From positions 682,001-746,000 of the forward strand of contig NC_133105.1 of assembly GCF_022965805.1 (NCBI RefSeq): a stretch of 64,000 nt of DNA, read 5' to 3'. How positions within the stretch are numbered: position 1 is the first letter of the stretch; each line of letters begins with the position of its first letter. Below the pieces are notes generated by a model. The model had not been told where the DNA came from, searched no databases, and saw nothing but the letters and a program-made list of their open reading frames with translations. Both the position numbers and the translations under genes were made by a program. The stretch is from Primulina eburnea. Taxonomy: Eukaryota > Streptophyta > Magnoliopsida > Lamiales > Gesneriaceae. Positions 39,205 to 57,851 of this stretch are shown in pieces.

Positions 39205-42200
39205 TTTTTCGATTTTGATTTGATTCTGAAATTGGAGAGGGATCAAATGGAAATGGTGGGGAAGAGATGTTTGGTTTTGAGAAATGGAAGAGTGGAGTGG
39301 ACGTATATTTATGGACAAATTCCCCGGGTGGGGGTGGGATCATGGGGTGTCCATGCCATTTAGTTTTATTCATATATATATATATATATATTCACCCCTC
39401 TCTCTTGCATGTTGGCTAATATAGTAAATACAGAAGACATGAATGTAAATATTCCATTTATATTTTTTCCACCAATATTTTCGAAAACATCTCGTACATC
39501 AATTTTGTGAAATATGACTCTTAACTTGATTTCGCTCATAAAATAATATTACTTTTATTACAAAAGTATTATTTATTTCACCAAATGAAATGAGTCAACC
39601 AATTTAACATATGTAGAAAGTTAGAAACGATCTCAAGCATATTTTTATTTTATTATTTAATTGATAATTATTATTCTAATATTATGTCAGCACCTGAATA
39701 TAACATTTGAGTTTTCATGTGTAAGTAATAATATGCAATACCTAATTAAATACGATCGTAAATTCAATTAAAAATTATCCATTTACATTGTAAGTATTTC
39801 GCACTTAATATATTTGATAGGATTTTATTTATACGATGTACTTGAACAGAAATACAATATACACACACACACAGTGATTATGATTGCATGTATCCAAATA
39901 ATTTTTATTGAAATATCACAAATTCGAGCTATTTATTTCATTCTTATTACTTTATAATATATATTTTTGAATTTTTTTAAAAAATTTAGTTTTATAAGAA
40001 TTTTGATTTAAAAAATCTCAAATTCACAATCCAATCGTAGCAATTCTCACTCTCCCACTAATAAAACACCAGCTGTCGAATATAAGAAATAATGCGTCAT
40101 AACTTCATATGTACTAAGAATTTTCGGTGGTTCGGTTTGTACGATAAATAAAAAAAAAATGCACACAAAAACTCAAGTAAACATGGTTATTGACAGCAAT
40201 TTTATTATATATATATTTCGCAAGATATATATAATAATCTCAAGTAAAATATATATTTTTGGAGATAAGGTGTTCGGAGGGTATCAAATTTGATTAGAAA
40301 TGTCTTAACAAATTTAGTTTGATGGCTTTAATCTATCCATGAACTAAAAAAGAAGAATAATTAGGTGTATTAGCAATAAGAATTTAAAAAATTGTGTCAT
40401 CTTTGCACTAAATTGTACCCAAATAAAAAATAAAAAAAAAAAAAACGAATTCTCCACCAACCAAAGCAAAATGGATTACATTTGCTTCTTTTACATTGTA
40501 TTTTGATTGATTCCACTGCCTAATCTTGCAACCATGCAGACTCTCCCTTTTTTCAAAAAATTATCTCAAATTATTTGTGCTCATCAGTTGTACGTGTTGA
40601 GTATTTCTCTTTTTTCATTTTTTTAAGTTATACTAATATAATGCATTCACTTCTTTTATTTCTTCAAGAAAGAAAAAAAAAAAGAAAAATAATTGAATGT
40701 ATCTTATCATTCACGTAAATTGTGTGTATCGATTGCTAGTTTATCTATTATGCATCAGATGATTTTTTTTTTAAAAATCATTTGATTTAATTAGTCACGT
40801 TTTAGTTGATTGTTTATAGTGAAATCAATTTACATGATGATGACGCGGAGAGAATATAATTCTCCTCTAATTGGAAAAGTGATGTCATTTATCATAGTTT
40901 CTCCTCCTACAGTGTCGATTCTTATTCTCAAATTCCATAACTAAATGCTTAAAGTGAAACAATAAACGTTTAGTCCCATCACGGGGAAAATGCAGTCGAT
41001 AATTTTTCTTAGTGTGGTTTAGTTTTCGTTGCGCATCATGAAAAGGACTGCCATCATAATCGAAGCTGGAAAGAATCTTGAAAAAAAGCAAGGGAAGGGG
41101 GGCAATTGGATCATGCATGTCATCATTTACTTTATCCTATATGGTAAGATGTGCAAGATGAGATTCAACATACTTGTATAACTTCATTATCACATCTTAC
41201 GAGCTAAATAATATCATTGTATTTCGTGAGTCGTCATCTGACACAACTAATTATTATTCGAAATATCATCGACAAACGCCTGCACAAAACAAAACCAAAA
41301 AGTCAAATATTGCGGTATATATATATAATTTTTATCTATAATTAATGAGGTTTGCATATGATTGATAGATATGACAAGAATAAGAACAATGTGTTTGCTC
41401 ATCAGGTGTTGTGCATGCGAACGTGAATCTTGAAACGTAATGAATTTGGATGAGATATATTTCCCTTTGACAAAAAGTCAGAATTCAGAATCAAATCCCC
41501 TCCCTACTTGCAATTTGTATTCTCACGTTTTTCCAACCACATTTACTTATATTCCTTCACGCACTCGAATGTCAAACACTATTTGTTTTTATATATTTAC
41601 TGATGATCACATATCCATAATACTATATTAATTTTTCGATAATTGATCGATAAATTCAAGTATCTTATTTTATTTTAAATAATAAGATTTTAAAATATGC
41701 AAGGTGTACGACCACATTCTCATAAAAATGTAAGGGATCCATGACATCTATGGATGTCGAAAAAACTAAGAAAAATGATAATTAATATTTAAATTCTAAA
41801 ATAGAAAATAAACAGGTAAAGATAAAAAGCTATTGCATTATCATCAGCTTTAAGTTTACGCAAAATAAAAGCATACAAATCGTAAATCGCAGAACGACGA
41901 CTTCCACTCTCCTGGATTTGGTTTTATTAAATCGGATCCCTTAAACCATATATATCCGGATTTAGTCAAGTGTACCATTATATATTTATTTATTGGGCCC
42001 AGATACTACGTCACCTTCCAATATTGTCTCCAAATATTTCCAAAATTCCAAACAAGCGTGAAATATGGCTTAGTGTCCAATTCAATCAAGTGTGTTTAGT
42101 ATAATCATTCCTAAATCCTACTAACAATTTTCCCAAAACGCATGTCGTACAAAATTTTCTCACTACGATTTAATTGGTTAATGTGTTTTACATAATATTG

Positions 42201-42282
42201 TATTAGCTCGAGAGATTACACAGTATACACAAAAGAATAGTGATTGATATGAGTTACACCATAATATAATAATTTTAGGGTA

Positions 42283-42461
42283 AAATCTTATGTGAGACAG
42301 TCTCACGGGTTGTATTTGTGATACGGGTCTCTTATTTGAGTCATCCATGAAAAAATATTACTTTTTATACTAAAAATATTATTTCTTTATTGTGAATATG
42401 AGTAGGGTTGACTCGTCTCACAGATTAAGATCCGTGAGACGGTCTAACATAAGACTCGCTC
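42283..42461 (+). mobile_element. Palindrome-ended MITE, copy 4
   Basis: Left end ATGTGAGACAGTCTCACGGG, right end CGTGAGACGGTCTAACATAA; core CTCTTATTTGAGTCATCCATG, TATTACTTTTTATAC and GGGTTGACTCGTCTCACAG are all present. Each terminal palindrome has one mismatch. Confidence 0.85.
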
Positions 42462-43126
42462 TAATTGTAAAACTAAGATGGTGTTGGACTTATTTTATAA
42501 AATAAGTTGTTTGAAAGCTTCTAAAATAATTCTTAAAATTTCTTTGACAAATAATTTTTTAAAAATATCTTGTGAATCGTCAAAACAAGTTGTTTGATAA
42601 TTTATAAATTATTTTAAAAAAAAATTTAGATGATGATAATAATAATAATAATTATTTTTAAAAAATATTATTATATTATTTTTATAGTCTTAAGTTTTTT
42701 ATTATAATATTAGATATTTTTTAATAATATTAGATATGTCAACAACTTTAAATTGTATTGTTTGATTTTATCAGAACATTTTAACAATTTATTTTTAAGA
42801 CAGCGACACGACAAATTATATTTGTGACTCCACTTTTCAATTATAAAAAAATAATACGATCGTATCTAATTAAAGAGACTACAAATTGTATATGGTTATA
42901 GTGGGAAGAGCACTTGCCATGAAAGTGCCAATAAACCCATCACATCAGATCATATATATAAAGCCATTTTTGCAACGTAATTTTAACTAGTTTAATTTAA
43001 TATATTATTTATTTTGTCTCAAATATCATGACTACATTTAGTTTTTAATTTAATTTTTTTTATCAATATATAACTCGTAATTAAATATATTAGGTACTTC
43101 TAATCATTTTTTTTCATATTAAATCG

Positions 43127-43157
<31 letters not shown>

Positions 43158-43460
43158 ATTTTAAAATTTGTTTTTTCAATAAATTTTTGGACGAAGAGTA
43201 TATTATATCATACTCGTACTAAGATTACAATGGTGACGTTTAATTATATTGGGGCACTTGGTGTTCCTATGGAGGGTGAATAGGTGACATTTAGCATATT
43301 TTAAGTCAGCCATTATTAATTATTCTCTTTATGGATAAGGAAGCACCCAAATCTTTGCACTAACATTAAACAATCATTTGCTTCACATCTACGAATCATT
43401 ATTCATTAACTTTCTTGTAATAATACATAAAAATATGATTTCTCAGCTTTTGAAGAAGGT

Positions 43461-43622
43461 AAAAATTTGTTTGAAACGGTCTCACGGGTCGTATTTCATC
43501 ATGAGACATATATCTTTTTTAGGTCATCCATGAAAAAATATGACTTTTTATTGTGAATATCGGTAGGGGTTGACCTATCTCACAGATAAAAATTCGTGAG
43601 ACCGTCTTACAAGAGACCTACT
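43461..43622 (+). mobile_element. Palindrome-ended MITE, copy 5
   Basis: The left end is degraded (TTGAAACGGTCTCACGGGTC) and one of the two TATTACTTTTTAT blocks is missing, so this copy is shorter. The right end reads TTCGTGAGACCGTCTTACAA. Same orientation as copy 4. Confidence 0.8.
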
Positions 43623-44496
43623 CCTTGAGAAATATGTTTTTTTTAAAAAAAATAATAATACAACTCAAACAAACTAGTTAATCCTCAAAATTTGAAGTAC
43701 ATGTGGATGATTAGGGATAATTTGTCACAAAATTAGATAGAGGTATGAATTCCCGATTCAATGTCTTGTTTTTTATTTGCCCACTACTTTTAAATTCTTG
43801 AACTAATAAAAATATCTCTGTTTTTTAATTTAAAAATTGAAAAGAGAAATCAGTGTCTATACGAAGGAATAGCTAAGCAATAAAAGTTTGTGGAAATGTC
43901 TTTAAAAAAACACATAATAATGATGGCAAGTTTAATATTATTTTATCTAAAAAATTCATAAAATAATGGATGAATTTTTTTTTATTAAAATATAATATTT
44001 AAAATAATTTAAAAGTGAGATGTGAAATAAATAAAAAGGAAGGATGCAAAAATATTTTTTATTTTGGAAAAAGAATAAATAGAAGCAGCTTGAAAAATTT
44101 CTATCTATGATTATCCAGAATTATGTTTGCTACTTGTTTACTATTTTCAAAAAAAAAATTTCAAATTATTTATATAGCCTTTTTTTTTAAAAAAAATTAT
44201 TCCAGCAAAGGATGGAAAGAAAGCCGTAATACGCGTGTCGGATCTTAATTGGTGTATACCTCGCAAAACACGTCAATTACCGGTTCACCATACCAAATCG
44301 GTTCTTACTTGCCATACCATGGACCGGCTCAAACATTTTTCAGACCTTCTTGAAGTGAAACCGGTTATTGAAAAGTTTCCTCAGTTTTTTTGCAATCAAC
44401 ACTGAATTTGATCACACAATTTGTAGTTGGAGCCGGGTTTCAATAATCGAGCTGAAGTCCGACAAGAATTGACGAGGTGTGTTTAATCCTGAGCTA

Positions 44497-49215
<4,719 letters not shown>

Positions 49216-50085
49216 TTTTTGATAAATTAGATAAACTTTCGCGTGGAATGCAACCCAAAGAGCCGAGATGAGTTGAAAACCGTCAGGAAAAAACCATAAC
49301 CAAGTGATTCCAAAAAATTTCATCCCCCTACCCCAACACAGTATGGCGATTATATTTTTCATTTGTTTCGATTAATTTTCTTATTTAAATTGTTTCTATT
49401 CCAATAGTTATCTTTTGATTGGGATTAAACTCCAGATGGGAAGATGACACCATTGAAAGTGAGACGGAATCTCCTTTTACACTCGGTGTTGCAAATTGTG
49501 TAACCCTTTGTTCAAAGAAATCTTGTTTACAAAAATTATTTAAAAATAAATGTATTAATCACGACGCATGAAGAAAATTTAATAAATAATTAACAAAACA
49601 ATTCGATTCATCTATTTTTTAATTAAAAGATAATCAATATATTGTTTTAATAATTTATTGTGTTTGAGATATAATTTATTTTTTATTTATTTAAAAAAAC
49701 AGATGAATCAAATATTTTAACAATAATAAATAATTGTATTTTGTTGATATATAATGTTAATGCGTTTTAATTTTTAAAATATATTTGTAAGCAAGATTTA
49801 TTTAAGTCAAATGTAACATAATTCAAAACACTAAATATAACATAAGATTTCGTCGTATTAAAATTGATGTGTCCGTTCTAAGGAAAGAGTCTGCAAATTT
49901 TATTAAAAAAAAATTCGGATCCGATGGGAAACTCTCGCAGCCGCATTAATGTCCTACGTGTCGACGTATGAATTCGCCACGTGCCTGCCTCTAACTCCAG
50001 GATACTCAAAGGGGAGCCAGCAGTCGTCCATAAGCATAAATACACACCAACTCTGCGAAAAGATTTAATCTTTTCTGGAGTAACA
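49216..50085. other. Spacer between UBA5 and the SDR gene
   Basis: The UBA5 3' flank, then AT-rich DNA, then the SDR promoter with a G-box (49978-49983). No repeat element or exon seen. Confidence 0.45.
49955..49983. promoter_or_regulatory. G-box CACGTG with adjacent ACGTG core upstream of the SDR gene
   Basis: CCTACGTGTCGACGT and GCCACGTGCC lie about 100-130 bases before the ATG at 50086. Paired ACGT cores are typical bZIP/bHLH targets (ABA or light response). Role inferred from motif and position only. Confidence 0.4.
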
Positions 50086-53000
50086 ATGTCTCGATTGATT
50101 CGTCGGTCAAAGCTCTCCTCCATCGTATCCTCGTAAGCTTACCATTTTCTTTGTTTGCCCAGTTCTGGATTTTCTTGATTCCTCCTTGTTTATTTTTTCT
50201 CTCTTATATTTTGTATGGGAAAGAGGGGAAAACAATTATTTTTGTGTTTTGTTTCCCGTATTGATTGGGGTGCTTGTGTTCTATGTGTTAATAGGTTTTG
50301 GCCAATGTGCCGGTTGAGGGGTTGCCCTCTTTGTTTTGTGATTTTCTGGTATTACTTGCCTTTTTCCTTCTTGATTATCATTCTTTATGCAAAATGGAGC
50401 ATTTACTATTTCACCGAGAAATACTATCTTTTATCAGCATATTTGATTTCTTTTTCAGGATATTCACTTGCATTTTCATTTCCTACACCAGCAACTGCAA
50501 GCGAATTGATTTGTTTGGTTTTATTTTCATTTTCCTTTGCCAAATCCTAGATTCGTCTCAGTATTTCCTTCGATAACTAGAAGCTGAATCTAGATTCATC
50601 TGCATTGGTTGAAACCGATGATAGTTCAAGTTCATGCTCTCAACCAGTTTCCCATCTGGTCCCTTTCTTTCATTTATTTTTTTACGGACAGAGCTTGAAC
50701 TAATAGTTCCATCTTTCAGTTGGGTTCTGAAAAACGGAAGTGAGTAAAAAATAAGACTGCAGCTTTGGCAATTTTAAGGTAGGCAAGGACTCGAGGCTGA
50801 ATATGAGCGTGCAACTAAAGTGAAACCAATGCATATAACTAAAGGCCAAGTCCTAACAACTGCGAATTTGTCATATATAAGCTGTATGAGTCGAGTGATT
50901 TGTGCATGTCCTCGAGTGTTCCTTTGGTATTAATATTGCATTTTCTTTGTCTCCTTTATAATCCTCTTACCCTTTTTATTTGGATCTGTTCTTTTTACTT
51001 TTCTGGTTCATTTTATTTCAAATAACATCTTTTCAACCTCAGAATTGCTGTGTCAAGAAAGGGGCGGTTTCTGTCCACTGTTTCTGATAAGCCTTTCAAC
51101 AATAACATTCCTCCTAAAACCGATAAAGTTGATGAAGCAGAGACGATACATATCCCTCCACCTCCAACAGAGAAGGTATATATTTGTATTCCAATGGTAT
51201 AAATTACTGTCACCAGGCCAGAAAATATTTTGTTATATGTCGATGGGATCATTCTGGATTTTATGGTTTTATAATTCAGTTGCTTGTCCTCGGTGGAAAT
51301 GGATTTGTTGGTTCTCATATCTGCAAGGAAGCTTTGGGCCGTGGTTTGACAGTTTCTAGCCTCAGCAGGTATTATATTCCACTTAAGATTGTCTACTTGA
51401 TTTGTCTGATTGCTAAGTATATTTGAGGATGACCGCTTGAAAAGAAAGTTAATGTGATAGAGAGAGATGAGTTTCAGGGGGCTCCACTTTCGGCTGTCTC
51501 TTTTTTCTCCCCCCAAAATTCCAAGGGAATGCCTAGCAACGTATTTTTGTGATGATTGTAACTGCTTCAACAGTTGAGTTCGTGAGCTGGAGTTACTTTT
51601 TTCAAAGAGGGTGTGCACCAGCTGATCTTCATGCATAATTTTTCTGGAGTTACCTTCCCATTGATCTTCTCGCATAATTTTTCTGAACTTTCTATTTGGT
51701 TTTGATTCTTCTGGTTCTGACAGACCAATTTATGTTATTTGCAGATCTGGTGGATCCTCGATTGGAGAACCCTGGGCTAACAGTATGATTTGGCATCAAG
51801 GTTTACTTCTCGCTATTAAGTTTATATTCACCATTTTTTACCGTTTTCATAAAAAATTTAGTGAAGAGACTTCAGTCATTTTAGTTCCTTTTTGACTTGC
51901 TTGAAGGTAACCTTTTCTCAATGGATTCATGGAAGGATGTCTTGAAGGGAGTAACTTCAGTTGTATGTATTCATTTATTGTGATATATGATTAAACATAT
52001 GTAGCTTGTTTGAGCGATTTTGGACCTTGAATTCAGAGGTATACTCAGCTCAACATGTCCTCGTTTGAATTTAGAGAGGGACTTATTGAAGGGAGTTACT
52101 TCAATTGTACGTTTATCGTAATATATAATTAAACATTATAATAAAATAATATTTGAGTGACTTTGGACTTGAAACTTCAGAGTTATGCTCTGGTCAAACG
52201 TCCTTGTTTGAATTTTGAGAGTCTGAGGGTGGTGGGGTTATTTCCTTCTTGATTCCAACATATCTGATAAATGTTTCCATGATTTATTTGCTATATCCTT
52301 TGTTATCTATTTTTCCATTTTTCCCACTGGTTCATACTTGCCAGGGGCTGATAAGTTTGTCAACTCTTTTTTTCAAGTTTTCCTTTCTCCATAACTGAAC
52401 GTTCTGCTTCTGCAGATTTCTTGTGTTGGTGGTTTTGGTTCTAATGCGGAAATGTACAAAATCAATGGAACTGCAAATATCAATGCTATAAGAGCTGCCT
52501 CAGAAGAAGGTGTTACCACCGAACCTTTTCTTCTTGATAGTTCAGTTGTTCGTTCTCACACTCTAAGTTATTGCGAATTTAACGGAGTGTCTGACATAAA
52601 TGATGAAATTCTATTTTAACCTTCTCACAAACTTTTTTTTATGTTTTGCATTTTTAAATTGTGCTTAGCATTAATTAAACTTGTCGTTTGACACCATGAC
52701 TATTGTATATATCTATGCCTGCGTGCTATTTGCATCTACTTCCAGTTCATTGGAAGTTTGGGAGGTTGAAATGTGTTTTCTAACTTTGTTTATCATTTTT
52801 TAGAGGGAAACATCACTCGTGAACATAAAAGAGAATTCTGTGTAGTTGGTTAAAATGGCTCGAAAACTTCTATATATTGTCACTTGTTAACATGGGTCTT
52901 TTTGGTGAGAAAAGCCGAATTATTCTATTGCAGTTAGAAGTTTCATATGATGTCAACTATCTAATGTGAGGCATATATTATTTTTATTGTTACAGTGTTC

Positions 53001-54489
53001 AAAATTTAGTATTATGTTCGGATTCAGTATTGCCTAGGATTTGGTGCCATCATTTGAAGAAATCCATCTGCTTTATGCAAATTCCAAATCTTTTTCTTTT
53101 GGATTCTGAATTTTGACAAACATGATGTTTCTCAGCAAATACGTAACTGGAACTCCTGGTGAAAGAAATCATTTAAAAATAATTTTAGCACAACATATGA
53201 TTACTGCTTCTTCGTCTACTCATTAGGGAAGATCAAATACAAATAAAAAAATGTATTCAGATTTTCTTTCTTCATATTCTTAGGTGTAAAGAGGTTTGTG
53301 TATATATCGGCTGCTGACTTTGGTGTGGTGAATTACGTGCTTCGAGGATATTATGAAGGGAAGGTATTGCCAAAAATCCTCCTTTTTGGTGTACCAATTG
53401 TGAAGTTATTGTTGCTACAAGGATATTTTTTACTTTCCTGTGTTTTTTTAATCAATGATTTTACCGAACATGTGCTCAGTATGGTTCCCACCCCCAGTTT
53501 CTATCTAAATACTAGAAACCAATAGTTTCACTTTCACCACGAGGTAATTTTGTTGGTTCACCCCCACAGCTTGCCATCTTTGGGTGAGTAGGCAAGACTA
53601 ATTGTCACGTGGCTTTAGGGAAAACAGGAGAGATAAATTCAAAGCTTGGAAGCAATTAGAAAAGCTTGTGTGTCATTAATAGTAGAAGGGAAGATGCATT
53701 CAAAGTTTACTAGAATTTCACGTGCCATATGCCCTCATAGCTATATTTTATGTCCTCCCTAATATTTTTTGTGCATTCAATATGATGCAGAGAGCAGCTG
53801 AGACAGAATTACATGTTAGATATCCATATGGAGGTGAGCTATCTATATCCTGCAGAAAATATATTATATAGAACAAGGGAAAAAATGATATCAACATCTC
53901 TCATGTAATGCTCTCTTGATCTCAATGGGGATGTTTGCAGCATGCTTATTCAATTCTTAGGCCTGTTTGTCTTAATTTCTGAATTGAAAGATTCGTGTGA
54001 CTTAGATTCCTTGTGGTGTTACCAAGCTTAATTTTAGCATTTAGAAAAGACTCGTGGCTCTAATGAAAAAATTTGCATCCGGATTTGGGTTTTAGGAGTA
54101 ATTCTGAGGCCTGGATTTATTTATGGAACTCGGCGTGTTGGGAGGATGAAGTTGCCTCTTGGTGTGATTGGTTCTCCACTGGAGATGGTATTATTCTTGT
54201 CTGTTTACTATTCTCAGTTTTCCCATACTGCATATCGAACCATCCCGACGGAAAAGAAATGCCTTAGCCGTGCCAAGCACGAGTTCATGACATTTCTTGA
54301 ATTTTGCAGGTGCTGCAGCATGCTAGACCACTGAGTCAGGTCCCCTTGGTTGGACCCCTTTTCACCCCTCCGGTCAGTGTCACTGCAGTTGCCAATGTCG
54401 CTGTGAGGGCAGCGACGGATCCAGTTTTCCCACCAGGCGTAGTCGATGTCTATGGAATATTACGGTATAGTCAGCAGAGATATGCATAG
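50086..54489 (+). CDS. Atypical short-chain dehydrogenase (NAD(P)-binding Rossmann, Coq11/NDUFA9-like)
   Basis: Ten exons: 50086-50132, 51043-51175, 51280-51368, 51745-51800, 51907-51962, 52416-52509, 53284-53363, 53791-53833, 54096-54187, 54310-54489; in phase, 289 residues. The N-terminus MSRLIRRSKLSSIVSS is basic and Ser-rich, like a mitochondrial presequence, then an acidic linker ends PPPPTEK. The Rossmann loop is LLVLGGNGFVGSH (G65-G71). Later come SVISCVGGFGSN, KINGTANINAIRAASE, FVYISAADFG and YYEGK (Y181-xxx-K185 in the catalytic position), then ILRPGFIYGTRRVG and PLVGPLFTPPVSV. Close plant relatives (At5g10730 from memory) are annotated as mitochondrial NAD(P)-binding proteins; yeast Coq11 works in the coenzyme Q synthome. 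Substrate unknown. Intron 5 carries a diverged copy of the exon 5 end with its splice donor. Confidence 0.9.
51940..52225. repeat. Tandem duplication of exon-5 end plus intron-5 start
   Basis: Two diverged units, offset 144 bases. Unit 1 includes the real exon end TTGAAGGGAGTAACTTCAGT with its GTATGT donor (51963). Unit 2 repeats TTGAAGGGAGTTACTTCAAT followed by GTACGT (52107). The intron portion is also shared (TTTTGGACCTTGAA / CTTTGGACTTGAAA, CCTCGTTTGAATTTAGAGAG / CCTTGTTTGAATTTTGAGAG). Confidence 0.85.
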
Positions 54490-55413
54490 TTTTGATCATC
54501 TATCATGTGTAGAGAGAGGCCTGAATAAATTTTTAAACCGTAGCTGGCTGGGCATGTTACGTGATCAAGAATATGATGAAAGTATTGTTGGTTCTATGAG
54601 CTTATTTGGCCGTAAAGAAAACATCATTCTATTCTTATACATTTTTTCTTAAACATTGATAATTTCATATTCCCATTTTTCTTTATTATAAACAAAAATT
54701 ACGAAATTATGAATATTTGAAATGTCTAATATTAATCTAGTGTCGTTGATTCTATTTGTTTTTGTAACCCTCTGAATTTTCTGAGAAGGATGATGTTGTT
54801 TGTAGCCGGATATCTTCCTAGGTCACATAATAAAATTACAAATATATCATAAAATTTGATTCTCTAAAATTTTTAAAATAAATTATTTAATCAATAAATG
54901 GTGATTTTTCTAATTAAATGATCGAGCAATTACAAATTAATTAAAAATCAATATAATTATAAACTTTTTTATAATACTCTAAAAATTTAGGCAAAAACTT
55001 GTGTGAGACGGTCTCACGGGTATTATTTGTGAGACGGATCTCTTATTTGGGTCACTCATGAAAAAGTATCACTTTTTATGTAAAGAGTATTACTTTTTAT
55101 TGTAAATATGGGTAGGGTTAACCCGTCTCACAGATTATAATCTGTGAGACGGTCTCACATGAGACTCACTCAAAAATTTATTCTCAAACTGTTATTTTTT
55201 CCTCTCATTTCAAATTTAATTTTACAAATAGAGATACATTCGAGGTGTATTCGGGTTCATTACGATTGCGGGTAAAACCCGAAAACCGAGTGAAATAATC
55301 GTAGCTAATCAATTTTCTGGGGAAGATTTTACGACGTCGCCTTTGCCCTATTTAATCTCCGGTGTACTCCGCGCTGCACATATAACAGGTAAACAAGGAT
55401 AATTAGGGAAACA
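54490..55413. other. Spacer between SDR gene and TAF10 with MITE copy 6
   Basis: AT-rich DNA with MITE copy 6. The last 200 bases (GC-richer, CGGGTAAAACCCG near 55270) are the likely TAF10 promoter and leader. Confidence 0.45.
54992..55174 (+). mobile_element. Palindrome-ended MITE, copy 6
   Basis: The best-preserved copy: both ends keep the full GTGAGACGGTCTCAC palindrome (left TTGTGTGAGACGGTCTCACG, right CTGTGAGACGGTCTCACATG). The interior has GATCTCTTATTTGGGTCACTC, two ACTTTTTAT blocks and GGGTTAACCCGTCTCACAG. It lies about 240 bases before the TAF10 ATG. Confidence 0.9.
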
Positions 55414-57851
55414 ATGAACGGCCAAAGTAGCCAGCAGCAACCGAATGACGGCCGCCATGACGATGATGCTGCGCTCACCGACTTCCTCGCCTCTTTGATG
55501 GACTACACCCCCACGGTGATAGCCATTACGTCTAGTTCACTATACGATTATGCTTTCGTTTTCTTTGAATTGATTACAATTATTATATTAATGTACAGAT
55601 ACCTGATGAATTGGTGGAGCATTACCTGGCAAAAAGCGGCTTCCAGTGTCCCGATGTCCGATTGTAGGTACTCTTCCCCTTTCTTGCTCTACTTTGCCTG
55701 GATTAAAGGAAAATAAAATAATTTCCATGTGGGTGATCATGCCTATGTTTTCAATATTAATTGCTGCCATCGTACAGTTTTTCTTTTCATTTTTCGAAGC
55801 ATCTTTTACTTATTTTTTATCCACCGATTGATTGTTGTACTTCTTCTTGAGGTAAAATAATGAATATTTCTGTATTATTTTTCTAATTTTAGGTTACTTT
55901 TTGGTGTTCCTTTTTCAATTTTGTGATGAGACGTAGGGTGTACCGTACCCACCACTTGTTTCGCTCTTCACAATTGTTGATTCTTTTAGCTTGTCTGGTT
56001 TAGAGATGTAGATCACCATTGTGTGCTGCGCTGATATTCAGCATAGTACATGACTTTGACAAGGTTAAAAGCGGATAGTTACGGCATCTGATTATTTTGG
56101 AATATGCTTTTTTTTCCATTAGCCTTATTTTGATGTGATGCCACATTAGCTGTAATTATCTTGGTTAGCTGATATTCATGCATTTGGTCGGACAATGTCT
56201 AGCCTCAGGGAGACCGGTTCAACATGGATTTCCTGCATCATCTCACTGAATTATCACAGCATACCCACGAGTTCTGTCATATCCATTTAAACAGCGTATT
56301 GATATTTTTCTGAAGCATACATATTTGGAGCAATGGTACCTCGGGATAGAAATACATGCCTTATTCTGATTGTGTGTCCCTTGTGCTAGAAAATACGTTT
56401 TACTTTTGTCATAATTTCTTGATACCATCAACTTTGGCAATAGCTGAATTTAGGTGTATTATCCAGTGAAGTTACATTGATCTCGTGGCTTTTCTATTGT
56501 CCGAGTCATGCTGCTGAGTTTGTTGTCTAGTATCATGAGGTGCATAAATTAGAAATCAGAATGGAAACAAGTTATCAATTACTTGTTTGTTTTCTCCGTT
56601 TTATTATTTATTTATAAACATTGATATTATCTCAATAATTGTTTAGAATTTGGAAAGTGATGCTGTTTTCTATAGTGGAGCCAAGTAATACAATTATGGA
56701 AATATACATATGTGTATGTGTAGCATAACTGATTAAAATGCAAATTCTGTAGGCAAAGTGATACGAAGTAATGTGGCAAAAAAATTGTAATATATCTGTT
56801 TTATGTTGGTTTCAGTCTTTATTATTTTGGAAAGTAGATAAAAGTAATGAAAAATTATGTCATGAATCAAGAAAGTAATGGCTGAAACCTATATTGTGAC
56901 AGCCTTTAGAAAATTATGCTTGTTCTTTACATATTTACTTAGTTGTTACTTGTTAGGCTACCTTCAATGAGTTTTTGTAAACTACTGTAATGGTTGGAAT
57001 CTATCAATTGGGTGTTGTTTTGGGAGTTAAGAAGTAATCCAATAGCACCTATTAACTTTTCAACTTGGCATTGATTACTCTTTAACTTGTTTATGTCACA
57101 TGCTTCCCTGTTTTTTTAGAAAAAAATTTAATGATGAAAACACTCACAGTTTTTTTGGGCCTTTTGTTTATCACTTCTGTGGTCATCGGCATGCATAGGA
57201 TTTGTTTTTCACAGCCTCCTTTTTTTTTTCCTCAGGATGAGGCTGGTAGCAGTTGCCACTCAGAAATTCATCGCAGACGTTGCTACTGATGCTCTTCAGT
57301 ATGTTCTCCATTTTATGTAACTTGATGTCATTGTGAATGTATCTCTTTTTGGTCGAAATTTGTTTCCATTTTCGTTCTTCCCATTAATAGTGCTATGGGA
57401 ATAATATTTGTCTTCAGGCATTGCAAAGCGAGACAGTCATCTATAGTTAAAGACAAAAGAGATAAGCAGCAAAAGGTGTGCATATGGTGCTTGGTATCAC
57501 TCACTTCCTATGGTTATCTTCAATTTTTAACGCTTGGTTGGTAACAGGATAAGCGTCTCATCTTGACCATGGAGGATCTTTCCAAGGCATTGCGGGAGGT
57601 AACCACTATAATTTCATTACGTTCATGTGTTCCTGGCATGGTATTCAACTTGCTCGTCTTTGTAAATGTTTAATCCTTGATCCTTTTGTTGTATTAAAAA
57701 ATGAATCAACTAATGTGTTTCACATTCACGTGCTTTATATTGGTTGGACTGTTTTTGTGTTAATTTGCAGTATGGTGTTAACGTCAAACATCAAGAATAC
57801 TTTGCTGACAGCCCAGCTGCTGGGTTAGATTCTGCTCCAAGAGACGAGTGA
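55414..57851 (+). CDS. TAF10: TFIID/SAGA subunit TAF10
   Basis: Six exons, 55414-55515, 55599-55663, 57236-57298, 57418-57475, 57548-57598 and 57771-57851, give 139 residues, close to the Arabidopsis protein. The histone-fold region starts at DDAALTDFLASLMDYTPT and runs through IPDELVEHYLAKSGFQCPDV, RLVAVATQKFIADVATDALQ, then a basic linker (KARQSS to KDKRDKQQKDKRL) and LTMEDLSKALREYGVNVKH. TAF10 is a histone-fold subunit shared by TFIID and SAGA, and in plants it affects development and salt tolerance. All junctions are GT-AG and in phase. Intron 2 is long (about 1.57 kb). No defect. The C-terminal EYFADSPAAG tail is as expected. Confidence 0.95.

Larger units (their letters stand above)
39205..44496. 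other. Large AT-rich intergenic region with two MITE copies
   Basis: About 5.3 kb with short TA and CA runs (39371-39390, 39870s, 42636-42652) and MITE copies 4 and 5. I searched both strands for recognisable protein words and found none. The last 300 bases before 44497 are GC-richer and are probably the UBA5 promoter and leader. Confidence 0.5.
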
